DNA of 64,000 nt from Phymatolithon calcareum (lineage: Eukaryota > Rhodophyta > Florideophyceae > Hapalidiales): NCBI GenBank assembly GCA_977006965.1, contig OZ345368.1:2480001-2544000 (forward strand). Reading direction: 5' to 3'. Positions 1 to 10,995 of this stretch are shown one piece after another. The translations under genes and the position numbers were made by a program. The stretch's first letter is position 1. The number at the start of each line of letters is the position of its first letter. The notes below the pieces were generated by a model that saw only the letters and a program-made list of their open reading frames with translations, did no database searches and was not told the origin of the DNA.

Positions 1-2488
1 TAAGTAGTCCAATAAACTACAGAGAGTGTGCCCGTAGTGGTGCACTGTCGGTGAAATAATTAGATTAGTGTCCGTCCAGGCCAGCATGGCACAACTTGAT
101 GAACAGCAAGTGAACATACAGTGAACGGCATGGGAACTTTACTCTGTTATAAGGAGCACCTTAGGTCCTCCTAGATGTTGAGTAACGTACTCTTTGTGCA
201 TCTCAGATATCCTGCAACAAAGAAAGAAAGTGTTTCCGGTACAGTAGCTTGTTATGTTCCTCCCAAGGTATAGTCAATGATCTGTCCTCTTCTAATTTGC
301 CCGCACATGAAAGAGTTTATTCAGTTTCCACTTCTTCCCATAAATTCCCTCCTCTGCCCGGTGATACTTCTTGACGTGCTCTGAATTCTGATTTCTGAAT
401 TACGTTCTCATTCCTTCTTTTAGTGTCTCTAGATTTTCCCTGGTGAGTTGTTTTTGTGCGAGAGTCAAGCAAATCTTTCATCGTCGTCTCTTCTCCGGAT
501 CTTCGGAACTTCTAATCTGAATAGCATCTCATGCAGAATGAAATGATTTCTGGGATATTATCTGCTTATGGACCTGTATATTAGAATAGGTCTTCTACGA
601 ATTCAGCTCTTGGAGAGCAGGAATTGCGAAGTGAGTTCAAGGCCAATTGATGATGTGAATTCAATTCGGGTGAGCGTCCCAGTATGCCAGCAAGCCTTAG
701 AAGTGGAAGAAAATGGATTTTTATTCAAAAGTTATAAGCGCATCTTTAGATCCTTGGGGCAAGTCCGCAAGTGTCGCGATTGTAGTGGAAAGTTGGGATA
801 CGGGTCTGCTGATTATCAGTGTCGATAGGTGGGGTGCTTCACGATGCTCTGGCATATCAAAGCATTCCTCTCATCACCCTGTTCTTCGAGTGGAGCTTCC
901 TTTGCAAGAAGACATCTCCTTCATTCTCCCAAAATGGTCCCCTGATATACAAAAGGAGGTACCTTGGACGTATCTGGGGTATGTCCGTGCTGTGGATTCC
1001 GCAAAAACGTAATCAGTGCTTTCTTTGTGCACGCATTTTTGTGGAGCGTAGTAAACAATTACGCTACGTCCGGAAATATAGCCACGTTTCGGACAAAAAA
1101 TATTCCTAGGTATCTTCCGTGCCTTTCATTCTCATCAGGAACTTGCTGTTCGGACTAGGTTTACATCTTTCGTTTTATGTTTTCTGTCGAGTTGCTAGCC
1201 TTGTTTGTTTCGTTCCGTGCCTTTTTTTGCCTTAAATCCATGTTTCGTGAGCCCTATGTTGTCTCAGCAATATCAATAAATGACCAAGGCTGTGCGTCTC
1301 TTGACCAGAGCGTGAAATCAGTATGTGCCGTGGATCAGGGTTTTCGGGCAATGATGGACATGTTGAGGAACTCTAACATAAACACAAAGACGCAAGATAG
1401 TAGATCTTTTGATTGTAACTTGGCAAGAAATGTCCCAGGTTTCCGGCGGATTACTGCACGACTGCCGTACCAGTTTCGTACACAACACGAACGGCAAACA
1501 CTAATAATGTTTGACGTCCAAAAAGATGTGGCCGGGATATCTATGACTCAAGTGTTCTGAAATGAAGGGTACGCCAGAGGTGGCCATATATATGTGGGTA
1601 TGCGAATATACGTGCCTTTTTGAAAAAACGACTTAAGTCGCTCAGAAGGGTGATGGAAACGAAAAATGTGTACTGTATGATACTGTACACAGCACGAGTG
1701 GAAAGTGATCTGAATGTGTCCAGCATGGCGTGTATCATACTGCACCGTATTCCAAAAACTTTGCAGCTGCACCTTCAAGGCGTACATCATTATTGCGACA
1801 ATTTTCGAATATTCGGAGCATGTGGCAATCTTATTGCTGATATCTCGCCATATTTCTACGAAGCATTGAAGATACAGGCCCTAATTTATTGTCTACTGTA
1901 CATTGTTCTCAAAAGCAGAGCGCGAGGCACGAGTTTCTCTCACGCTACGGTCAAAGAAAGCATAACTCCTGGAGGTAGTGTCGTTCCGGATCGCACAGCG
2001 CAAAAGCGGTAAAACCCTTTCCCCTTCGGCGTGCAGTCAGGAAAAGCTCTTGACATTCATCAGGCACAACTTGAAATTTTGTCTCGTCAGCAAAAGTAAA
2101 GAGGCAGTCTCGAATGACGTCTATCCTGTAGCCCACTTTCACGTTGTGATTGCGCACATCGCGGGACACAATTGTGTGATTTGTACCAATCAACTTTCGC
2201 GGTGCAATGGAAAGCATATGTATGGACAGCGCGGTGAGGCACGAGGAAATGACTACAGTCAGAATCGAATAGCGGTAAGCCGGAAAGCTGGCGCAGGCAT
2301 TGGCAAAGTGGAGGATGTCTTCAGTCTGCGACCAGAATCCTACTAGCGGGAAGCAAGTTGGCGACATGGCGATGATGTAAATGGCCGACTTTGCAAAGTG
2401 GGTTCACGTCATCTAAAAGGGAAGGCTACATAGACATGAAATTTGCAAAGATTTTCAAATTGAGAAACGGTAACAATAGTTAGAGTAA

Positions 2489-2549
2489 GTCTCTCAGGTG
2501 CAATGGCAATAGACAAAGGGAGCTTCAATTAAACAGAAGTCTAATCCAA
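2489..2549 (+). mobile_element. 3' tail of a LINE family ending AATTAAACAGAA...CC
   Basis: About 60 bp match the 3' end seen at 7001-7036 (minus), 45165-45210 (plus), 50242-50310 (minus) and 63228-63273 (plus). The shared words are CTCTCAGGTGCAATG, GGGAGCTTCAATTAAACA and AATCC. The tail type, AATCC or ATCC units, marks the 3' end of a non-LTR retroelement. Only the tail is present, so this is a strongly 5'-truncated copy. I could not define target-site duplications here. Confidence 0.6.
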
Positions 2550-2668
2550 TAGAGTTCTTGGCGGGCACGGGTACAAGTAAGAAAGCAGGTTGTTGCAGAT
2601 CGCAAATGGACAGATCGTACTGAAGAGACGATGCTCTGATCAAATATGTCGGCATAGTGCAGCGTAGC

Positions 2669-2700
2669 GTCCACGCCTCGTACATGTACGAGGCGTGGAC
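2669..2700. repeat. Perfect 32-bp palindrome
   Basis: Bases 2669-2700 equal their own reverse complement. Each half is 16 bp (GTCCACGCCTCGTACA) and there is no spacer. It is more GC-rich than its surroundings. It could form a cruciform or be a recombination or insertion scar. No gene lies next to it. Confidence 0.95.
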
Positions 2701-2961
2701 ACGAAGCCTGTCCAAGCAAGTGAGGGACAATAAGGTTAGTTTACGTCATCGGCTGGAAAACATGCCCTTTACAGAAGTGTGATCTCGACGATTACGTAGG
2801 CAAAATTGAAGCACAGTTGTCGATCATATCCGGGACGCCCGCGGCATTGGCGAACATCATCATGCTGCTGTGCAGCTGGGAATAGCATGGGCCACCTACT
2901 GCAGTGTAGGACGGTACAGTGCATGGCTATGGCCCCCTGGCGTTAGGGAAAGTGGCAACTA

Positions 2962-3061
2962 GCTAACGCTCATGAGACTGATTGCGATTGACGACTCGGG
3001 CCATGGATCTCGCTAACGCTCATGAGACTGATTGCGATTGACGACTCGGGCCATGGATCTC
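2962..3061. repeat. Tandem duplication, two copies of 50 bp
   Basis: A 50-bp unit beginning GCTAACGCTCATGAGACTG is present twice in direct abutment (2962-3011 and 3012-3061) with no mismatch that I can see. The phrase GGCCCCCCTGGCGT also occurs on both sides (about 2930 and 3090). The perfect identity suggests a recent slippage or unequal-exchange event. Confidence 0.95.
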
Positions 3062-4665
3062 GCTTGTTCTATGGTACTGCAGTCTCTGGGCCCCCCTGGC
3101 GTAGGCGAAGGCGGGAACTAACTAGAGATGTATTGGATATATCGCTCGTATTGTAACGACGTTTCGCCTATTATGGATGCTGACTGAGAAAGAACGGAAC
3201 AGTACTTTAAATTAGTCGTAGGACTGCACTGCTGCAGGGGATGATTCCTTCAGTGCCCATGTTCCGCTTTGACAAATTCGAAAAAGTCGGCTCTTTTTCG
3301 TCAGCGGAGCGCAACGCTGGGACTGTGGTTTGGATGACTTGTTGAGCTCAAAATTCCGCACGACTCTGTTTCGTCCCACCGATACTGTACAGTACTGTAT
3401 CATGCACAGGTTTGACAATGACTGTTTCGATTAATGTCAAATCTCTGCTTTGCCTGCGCGCGAGCTTGTAAGTCCGGACTCCGCACTGCCTAATGTCTTT
3501 GTTACATTCCGCACCTTTGAATGCGAAGTTCTCAAAAGTAAACAATTGTTTAAATTCTATTGCACTGAAGCCCTCTGAGAAAGCTGCTGTTCGAGCGAAA
3601 GTCGGGCTTTCTCGCTCTTTGTCAGTCCCCCTTCACGACTGAAAAAATGAACCCCAGCCTGCCCCAAGTACAAAACACTGCAGTACTGCGCTGTACCGTG
3701 CGATTACTACTCGAGGCGAAACCAGGGAAATTCTGGACTGTAACGTACTGTATCATACAGAATTACGACGTGGGAGTTCATAACCCAGTCCCCCGCATTC
3801 CGAAAAGTACTGTAGTGCATCCTGCGCTCCGTGTGTGGAAACCGCCACGTCTTCTAAACGCATGCAAAGCAGTTGAGTTGTGATACGTATCGAACGTACA
3901 TACAAAAACATTGCTTGGGCACTGGTTGCAATTCTTGATCTCATATACACTTCGTAAGTTATCATAGTTTATAGAGGATTTGAATCAGGACACCAACATC
4001 TCAAAGAGGAGCTTCAGTAAAGTATCATACATTAACGACTACAAGAGGAGATGCAATCGCCAAATCAAGGAATCATCCAGTCGATGATGATGATCAACTG
4101 GATGATTCTGCACCATCCATCAAATGTGCGACAAAGAGGTTTTCTTCATACACGGCACTCTTTTGAGCAGTTACACGTCTCTCGATCCTTTCTGTTCCTC
4201 ACACATAATTCAATTGGCATTCGAGTCAATGAATTGACGACCCTCCTGAAAACTATGCAATAGAGTACAGTACATATCTTTGAAACGCCAATGCAAATAC
4301 TAATCTACCGAAATCAACCCGTCGCCTAACCGTCCAGTACGGCACAGGAGCACTACACATTTCTCCTTGATCCGTCAAGGACAACTAAAAACTTCCCAAT
4401 TCTGCTTTACCTTCCATTTTTCCCTCCCATTCCACTACAGTATATACTGTACTTACAACTCTTCCCACGTCACCGCCACACATTAAGGCCAGAACGAACC
4501 GTTGCGCTTACCAACACTCTTTGCAGTACTGTATCCAAACTACTGGACTGTAGTGCACTCTGCCTCTCCACCATCCAACATTCCATATTGTAAAAGCGTA
4601 AAGTCTTCTCAAACATTTGCCCGTTTAGGCCACTTGCACGGTTTCATGCATTTCTCAAACAAACA

Positions 4666-4671
4666 TATAAA
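4666..4671 (+). promoter_or_regulatory. TATA box of the carbonic anhydrase gene
   Basis: TATAAA lies 97 bp before the preferred ATG at 4763. A start of transcription about 30 bp downstream would leave a leader of about 65 nt. This supports the start at 4763 over the frame opening at 4502, which would place the TATA box inside the coding region. The small cysteine-rich genes at 37 and 55 kb have TATAAAA at a similar distance (about 110 bp). Confidence 0.6.
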
Positions 4672-4762
4672 GCCCCCTAGCCAAATACCACGCCCCCTGT
4701 GCGCCATATCAATCAGCCACACCGCACAAGACTCACACACAGGCGCGAGCCAACCCGTCAAG

Positions 4763-6364
4763 ATGGCCGCTTGCACCATTGTCCTCTTCCTCCTCGCCAT
4801 TCTAGCAAGAAGTGTCGATGCCTCAGAACAGCAAACGTTCGAGAAACCAGAGAAACCTAACTTTCGAGCCGGAAAATCAGTCTTCAACTATACGGACCTC
4901 GAAGATGCTGGTCCCTCGAAATGGGGTACCATTTCACCGGATTTCGAATTTTGTGCCGTAGGGCAACATCAAAGCCCCATCAACTTGCAGATCAACAGCA
5001 CCACTTCAGAGGGGCTCATGCCTGAAGTCATTCTCAACGAAGCCGTTGTTTCCTATGCACCGAGCGGTGGTAACTTTGTCCTCAACTGCGATGCCGGTTT
5101 AGGACAAGCGCATTGTAGTACCATCAAGTACTACAATTCAGACTATCACATGTTGCAAGCTCATTTTCATTCCCCCTCGGAGCACCGTTTAGAGGGGAAA
5201 GAATTCCCGCTTGAAATTCATTTCGTTCACCAGTCTGAAAACAAAGATGCTCTTCTTGTCCTAGGAGTTTTTTTCGAGTTGTCCGAAGTCGTTAACGAGC
5301 AAGTGGATGCACTTCTCAACGCCGCTTTGGATCGTGGTCGAGCCGTTGTCGATTTCCCGGCATTTGTTCAACCAGGTGCTGCGCTTTGCACTTACGAAGG
5401 ATCACTCACTACCCCGCCTTGTACCGAGGGTGTCCACTGGCTACTCAGTAATGCCACTCTGCCTGTCACACTTAAGCAGGTGGGACAATATCGTGAAATG
5501 GTCGGCGAGAAGAAGAATGCCCGTCCAATTCAAGGGGACACCGCCGCAGCGCATCCTGAGGCGAGATGTTATGCCGATCCTTCATTCACCGGTGGCATTG
5601 CTCGCAAACCTGGGGATACACATGGTGGGCCTGTGCCCCAATCGGGTGAAGTTAATTCAACCGGAGGACATTCTACTGGCCCTCATGGAACATCCACCGA
5701 TACAGGCACAGCCCATGGCAACGGCACAGGCACAGGCACATCCCCAGTAAACGAACAGCCTGCCTCGACAAGCACTGATGCTGGTATCGCCGGCTCAAAT
5801 TTCACTGGGGTACTTGCCCCACCCGCCAAGACCGGCAATGGCGGTTCATGCTTCCCGGCCAGGGCTACTGTGCAACTCTCGAGTGGAAAGGTGGTGACAA
5901 TGGCTGAGTTGCAAATCGGCGACGAAGTGTCCGTCGGTCAAGGTCGTTACTCCCGTGTCTATCTCTTCTCCCATCGCGATGAGTCCGCCGTGACGGATCA
6001 TGTGCAAGTCACTCTCTCGTCCGGTTCCTCGCTGGCTATCTCTCCGGGGCATTATCTTCGTGTGAACGGTGTGCTCTCCGAAGCATCCTCAATCGTCGTG
6101 GGAGATACACTTGAGACCGTGCAGTCTCAAGACGTTGTTGTTGGTGTGACCAGTGTGCGTGCGCAGGGGCTCTACAATCCGCATACCGTGTCAGGCGATA
6201 TTGCCGTCGACGGTGTCATCACGTCGACATACACACGGGCGGTGCCTGTTGGTGCGGCTCAGGCGCTTTTGACTCCGTTTAGGACCCTCTTCAGAGCAGG
6301 GGCGGTCACGGAAGGGAGCGCAGGCACTTTCTTGAAGTATGGTGCGGAACAACTTGTGCTGTGA
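4763..6364 (+). CDS. Secreted alpha-carbonic anhydrase fused to a C-terminal Hint (Hog) domain
   Basis: Predicted 533-residue protein. The start at 4763 is chosen because it opens a clear signal peptide (residues 1-20, hydrophobic, MAACTIVLFLLAILARSVDA) and follows a TATA box. The same frame is open upstream to 4502, but that part lacks protein-like character. Residues about 39-275 form an alpha-carbonic anhydrase: QSPINL at 70-75; zinc ligands His134, His136 and His153; the SLTTPPC substrate loop at 214-220; and Cys64/Cys220 placed for the usual disulfide. The G-H-[ST] segment that normally carries the proton-shuttle histidine reads GGNFVLN (102-108). A Gly/Thr/Ser-rich linker (about 285-355) follows. 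The Hint domain starts at Cys363 (SCFP), has S-x-x-H at 427-430 and the Hog-like VDGVITSTYT at 482-491. Six N-glycosylation sequons are visible. The enzyme hydrates CO2. The Hint domain would be expected to cleave before Cys363 and release or modify the enzyme (inference). Confidence 0.93.
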   Translation: MAACTIVLFLLAILARSVDASEQQTFEKPEKPNFRAGKSVFNYTDLEDAGPSKWGTISPDFEFCAVGQHQSPINLQINSTTSEGLMPEVILNEAVVSYAPSGGNFVLNCDAGLGQAHCSTIKYYNSDYHMLQAHFHSPSEHRLEGKEFPLEIHFVHQSENKDALLVLGVFFELSEVVNEQVDALLNAALDRGRAVVDFPAFVQPGAALCTYEGSLTTPPCTEGVHWLLSNATLPVTLKQVGQYREMVGEKKNARPIQGDTAAAHPEARCYADPSFTGGIARKPGDTHGGPVPQSGEVNSTGGHSTGPHGTSTDTGTAHGNGTGTGTSPVNEQPASTSTDAGIAGSNFTGVLAPPAKTGNGGSCFPARATVQLSSGKVVTMAELQIGDEVSVGQGRYSRVYLFSHRDESAVTDHVQVTLSSGSSLAISPGHYLRVNGVLSEASSIVVGDTLETVQSQDVVVGVTSVRAQGLYNPHTVSGDIAVDGVITSTYTRAVPVGAAQALLTPFRTLFRAGAVTEGSAGTFLKYGAEQLVL

Positions 6365-6438
6365 TGTGATTTTCGATTCTGACGGCGTGCCTCGTTTTCT
6401 GTAAAAGTACAAATATAGCGCAGATGCTCTAACTTTTC

Positions 6439-6444
6439 AATAAA
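6439..6444 (+). terminator. Polyadenylation signal AATAAA
   Basis: AATAAA lies 75 bp after the stop codon of the carbonic anhydrase gene, on the same strand, followed by TTTTCC and GT-rich sequence. This fits a eukaryotic 3' end with a short untranslated region. Confidence 0.6.
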
Positions 6445-6986
6445 GCCATTTTCCAATGCGTTTTTCGCGCATCTCGGCATCTACTCTTTATGTGATTTTG
6501 TCTTTTGGTGGGAACGAGTTCGCAATGTCCCTTATGTTCCGCTTTATGGTTGGCCTTTTTGTATTATTTGCTTCGATATTATTTGCTTCACAATCGTCTT
6601 CATTCGTTTCAAACGCATCATGATGCACTTGAAATAGGAGCACTTTTTCGTTCACAGATTTCGGATACCGACAGATTTGCTCTCATCTTGCATCAATGGT
6701 TGATTCTGTTTCTTATGCTTGCGCACGGCGGATAGATAGTCACGCGATTCTTGTTCTCTGCCATCAGTACCGGCACTGGTTTTGATCCGGTCATGTGCAT
6801 CAACGGAAGGTAAATCCAAGCCTCCGACGCGCGGTACAGTATGAGACTGTCATAACGGCTTGTTGTCCACGAATTATGCCGCCTGAGGCTGATCCTCTGT
6901 ATCTGGTCTCCAGCATCTCTGGTACGTTAATAGACGTTTTGCATAGCCCACGTAAGGGCACCATTGACTCTTGCAAAAGTGAGAAA

Positions 6987-7050
6987 TATTTACGGAGGGA
7001 TTGGATCGGATTTCTGTTTAATTGAAGCTCCCTTTGTATTTACGGAGGGA
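6987..7050 (-). mobile_element. 36-bp LINE tail between 14-bp target duplications
   Basis: The 14-mer TATTTACGGAGGGA occurs at 6987-7000 and again at 7037-7050. Between them lie only 36 bp, whose reverse complement is the LINE 3' end GGGAGCTTCAATTAAACAGA plus tail, also present at 2489, 45165, 50242 and 63228. This is a complete target-primed insertion that stopped after a few dozen bases of cDNA. It carries no coding sequence. Confidence 0.85.
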
Positions 7051-8431
7051 GGAGCAAGCATTTTGCCTCTTTTTTCAATTTTTTTTCCGACGATGGATCT
7101 TCCATACCTTCGTTTTTTTTGCTTCAATTCCTATGCACCAAAGCATCCCACTTTTACCTACTGCAACGGCTTTCTGGTTGCGTCTAAGATGCAAACGCAA
7201 CATCTTCCGAAACGTTTCTGATTAATGAAAAAAAAAAGAAAACCTAAGTCGTGATTACAGCAATGCAGAGAGCGATGACACAGTTCCGCAGTTCGGCTTG
7301 ATTGAAGTAAGTCACTGCAGTTACTGTATAACAAGAGTAAAGCTGCAAAAACTATTTGCTTCGAGAAAAAAAGAAAAACGGGTATAAGTCCAGTAAAAGG
7401 AACACTACGGTGTGCAGTACTGGATTTCGGTCTGGACAGGGAGGAAATCATTCCACAGCGCGAAGCTTCTTTCGACCAGCAGGACGCTTTTGTGAAGTGC
7501 AAGAACTATGTGTGGTCTTTCATTTGAATCATAAATTTACAATGCAGTGGTAGCTGGTAACGGAAGCATTTCTACCCACAACCTCAACGTCAAAGTTTTC
7601 CTGATTCGGAAGCACACCTTTGACCACACAAGGGCATCGCCAGGGAAAGCAATCAAACAGTCATTGCCGCGCGACGTCTGCCGTGATGGTTTACGACTTG
7701 GCAAGTCGGTGATACAACCAAGCGCGCTGGTTGAATGAATCGATTTCCCGAGTCTCCAAACGTAGCAACCAGGGGAACCTAGTATAAATTCACAAGACTT
7801 GCATGGACACGCAAAAAGCGCCATACTAAGTTAGATTCCCGCTAAGTAGAGCTTAAATAGAGTCGCGAGATTGGAAAGCAAACATTCGATACCATGATGG
7901 AACAGTTACGGGCTGATCCATAGATGCCCCGAAAAACAACCTTCTGGTTTTCATTTTGATTCGGATACGACGCGCCTCGTGCATTCGCATCACCATAATT
8001 CGTGCAATGTGTAGGTCACGTTCTCCAGAAGAAGGAAAGGAAGTGCTCTATTGTTTGCAATCACACTGTTTGAATACTCACTCTGAGCACAATTTATTGC
8101 GCAGATGCAGTGGTGGATAATCAGGACAATTCTTCCGTTCGCAATTACCGCGCGCTTGCCGAACATCCTGCTCCACCCGTTGAGCTGAGTGAATGTGCGA
8201 TGTGCAAAACGGGCAAGCGGTCCGCCGGATGGATGGCAGACCGGGCTGGACATCCTCGGTAGCCGCTTCACTCAGCCACTCCGCGATTCAAGCACAGGAA
8301 CTGAGCGCGTGAGGAACAATCTACTGCTGATTTGACAAGCCTCATGAGCCCGAGCTCGTGCTCATGTACCTTTTCAAAGCAGCAAATGGGGTTTCTCAAC
8401 GTACTGTTCGCTTTGCTTTTACAAAGAAGCA

Positions 8432-8553
8432 GAGGCTGATGTCAAAATCATCATGACTTTGACATCAGTCTCCGCGAATGCCCAGCCTTTTTTATCTATC
8501 ATGACAGACAAAAAAGGCTAGGCATCGCGGCAGGAAATAGAAATCAAAGTCAT
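8432..8553. repeat. Nested inverted repeats (foldback)
   Basis: Two hairpins sit side by side. The first pairs GAGGCTGATGTCAAA (8432-8446) with TTTGACATCAGTCTC (8458-8472). The second pairs 8472-8497 (CCGCGAATGCCCAGCC...) with 8506-8530 (...GGCTAGGCATCGCGG) around a loop of about 8 bp. An outer pair, ATGACTTT and AAAGTCAT, brackets the second hairpin. The layout resembles a small foldback or MITE-like element. No flanking target duplication was identified. Confidence 0.8.
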
Positions 8554-10410
8554 CATAATTGGTTTACGCTAATCATACACTGCTCTCAACAAAGTGCTCG
8601 TGACTACAGTCACGAGTTCAAACCCCACCACGCCCAACTCGAAATATATTTCCGGAATTTTCTAACGCACCAAACAGATCAAGTTGCAGAAACCCAATGG
8701 TCCCCTCATGGTTCAAGGTCACTCAGAATCGAGTTTTCGACGCATAATTCTTCGGTCGTTTTACGTCTTATCGATTTCTAGCACTTTACGAAATGTGAAA
8801 TAAGCACGTTTCCAGCAAGCGCCGCATTTGAAAAGTAAGCATCAATACGACTCTCAGCAAACCAAAGCAGAACATCATACGTATCATGGACCAGCTGCAT
8901 CAAGGACACACGGAAACAAAGAAAATGTTAACAATTTCTCTTTTTCTGGAGTGTCGTAATTAGAATGATTCTATTATAGTGCCTGTGACTAACCTTGTTG
9001 GGAGAGGGCGACAATACCGCCACTTTTGCCAATGCGTGTCGTCAGTATATTTGATGGGGCATGTTCGTCCTCGATTCTCACTGGGAGGCAAGCAAGTTAG
9101 ACGCAACTATCAGAAGTGACCGTCACATCGCTACACAAGGCTAAGATCTTGGACTTTGGACGCTAACGAGAAATCTCCGGCCCCTCCAATTCTCATTGCC
9201 AGGAAGAATATACTAGTTTTTTCGACATTAATTTCGTAATTTTGAAGGCTGGAAAAAGCTCTCCCAGCACAATACGACGGATAGCAGGTGGCTCCGTTTG
9301 GCAACTGTCTCGCGTCTTTACAACGTTACATCAAATTTAAATATAGCCTGATGGGCTCTGAATCGCCGACACTTCGCACTCCAGCTCCGGTAACTATAAC
9401 GATATAAAAACGACAGCTCCCCTCCACGCGATTGAGCGAAAGGCAGTCGGAAGAGCTATCAACAAGTCTCGGTCGGCTCAGTGCTCCCTCTGGAGCACAT
9501 GGAGAAAAGTAGGTGGTCTAGTCGATGGGCCATACGTAGTCCCCGATATGGGAGTCCAGGGGTCATTATGGATCAAACTATCAGGTATGCGACAACATTT
9601 TTGAACAGAAGGCGTGCCTTCCCAATCTTCTAAACTCTGAGCACGCGAACGGTAATAATCTCTCTCATATTCTGAGCTGTTTCTTACCGTTTTGCCACAA
9701 GCAAGCTTTGGAAGGCCCTTATGCTCATTGGATATGCACCACTGCGTCGTCATTCAACATTTTCGACAGCAAAAAAATTCACTTGGCTTCATCAGAAATG
9801 CCTCGAATGACGACAATGGCTGAATCGATGTCAGTGTCTTCTTCAGGGATCCATTCTTATTGCGTGCTCCCGTGCTCCTTCACTGTCCATGTGGCCAGTC
9901 AATTTGGGAGGGTTTCACGGGGAGCAACCTACTAATCATCTTGCGCAGAGAATTCTGAGTCTGCTTTATTTTAGCCTCATTGCGGTGTGCAGCACTACGC
10001 AGAGATCACCCCAATTCAATTTTATTGCGATTAATTGCAATTTTCTAATTATTGTATGGAAATAAAAATGCTAATTGGAGCATATTTTCGAATTTCAGTG
10101 CACATTGGAGCTGTACTGTTTACTTTTAGCTGGCAGTCATCTTTTGATTAAAGTAGAAAAACTGTGTTCTGCCTAATATAACTCGAAGAATCCCAGTTGC
10201 AACTGGTATTACCAGAAGTATTTCAATTGCAATTTCTATTGCTTGTGGGTAATATTATTGCCATGGATTGCCCCATTGCTCCACTGGAAGCAATAGCAAA
10301 GAATTGAAATGGGACAAACCCTGGTGATGCTTTACACAAGCGTTATTTTCCAGCTTGATTTTCTTCGTGCTGCTGTCAGACTCAACGAGGACCGGTGTAG
10401 CGCCAGGCTC

Positions 10411-10480
10411 CAAGAGAGGAGAGAGAAGAAAAGAGCGGGAGAGACAAGAAAAAAGAGGAGGAAAGAAAGACAAGCCAACA
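10411..10480 (+). repeat. Purine-rich tract
   Basis: About 70 bp are almost pure A and G (GAGAGGAGAGAGAAGAAAAG and similar). It lies directly before the GC-rich tandem dimer. The open frames crossing it on either strand are low-complexity and probably not coding. Confidence 0.8.
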
Positions 10481-10519
10481 AAACCCGCAATAGATAAGGG
10501 ACACCAGACAGAGTAAGCA

Positions 10520-10995
10520 TGTAGACGTCGGCGTCGTCCTCCGGCGGCGACCTTGGCTTGGTCGTCGACCTTGAGACAGCCGCGCGAAAAGTGGACAGGG
10601 GCCTTGAGCGCGAATGTCACCGAACTGGCATGTGCGGCGAAACGGTTCCGGTCAAGAAGGGTTCGGAAGTCACCGACTCCGCGCGGTCGAAGGGATTCAG
10701 AGGCGTGACGCGTGTAGGATCCAAGCACTCGAGCCGAAGTCCAGAAACCTCCGGGACAGGGACGACGTCATCCTCAGACGGCGACCTTGGCTTGGCCGTC
10801 GACGTTCGAACGAAGGCACGAAAAAGGGAAAAGGGAACTTGAGCGCAGTTGTCTCCGTGCTGGCTTGCATGACGACAGTTGCGAACAAGAAGGTTGGGAA
10901 GAGCTCCGACTCCGCATGGTCGAAGGGCCGTGCAGGCGACGTTGAGCGTGCTATGAGCTGAGCATTCGAGCCGAAATCCAGAACTCCCCACCTTC
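10520..10995. repeat. GC-rich tandem dimer, period 234 bp
   Basis: GCGACCTTGGCTTGG occurs at 10547 and 10781. The following sequence stays alignable for a full period: GTCGAC, GAGCGC, CCGACTCCGC, GGTCGAAGGG, TCGAGCCGAA and CCAGAA appear in the same order in both units. The two copies have diverged clearly. Both strands have frames of 60-157 codons across the block, as GC-rich repeats often do. No protein family is recognisable. Confidence 0.85.

Larger units (their letters stand above)
1..4500. other. Intergenic region without a supported gene
   Basis: No open frame here has a recognisable domain, signal peptide or family motif, and none exceeds about 140 codons. The stretch holds a perfect palindrome, a tandem duplication and one LINE tail, which are listed separately. 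Short words of the type TACTGTAC and CTGTATCATA recur between about 1.6 and 4.6 kb on both strands, which suggests decayed small repeats. I see no RNA gene. Confidence 0.6.
6505..10500. other. Region without a supported gene
   Basis: Apart from the 36-bp LINE tail and the foldback near 8.45 kb, I see no feature with convincing support. Open frames are short and lack motifs. A TATAAAAA-like word near 9400 precedes a 44-codon frame from the ATG at 9500, which I do not consider a gene. Composition becomes strongly AT-rich between about 10.0 and 10.25 kb. Confidence 0.5.

Noticed and set aside
568-2367. Overlapping frames of 60-138 codons on both strands
   Set aside because: No motif, no signal peptide, mutually overlapping, and composition as expected for non-coding DNA.
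4502-4762. Upstream extension of the carbonic anhydrase frame by 87 codons
   Set aside because: It would put the TATA box inside the coding region and bury the signal peptide. The added residues have no protein-like pattern.
8560-8640. tRNA-like stretch with GAGTTCAAACCCC
   Set aside because: A B-box-like word is present, but no acceptor stem or A box could be matched. The pairing GTGCTCGTGACT/AGTCACGAG gives only one arm.
10255-10991. Minus-strand frames of 157 and 124 codons
   Set aside because: They cover the GC-rich tandem dimer and the purine tract and encode repetitive, low-complexity peptides in several frames at once.
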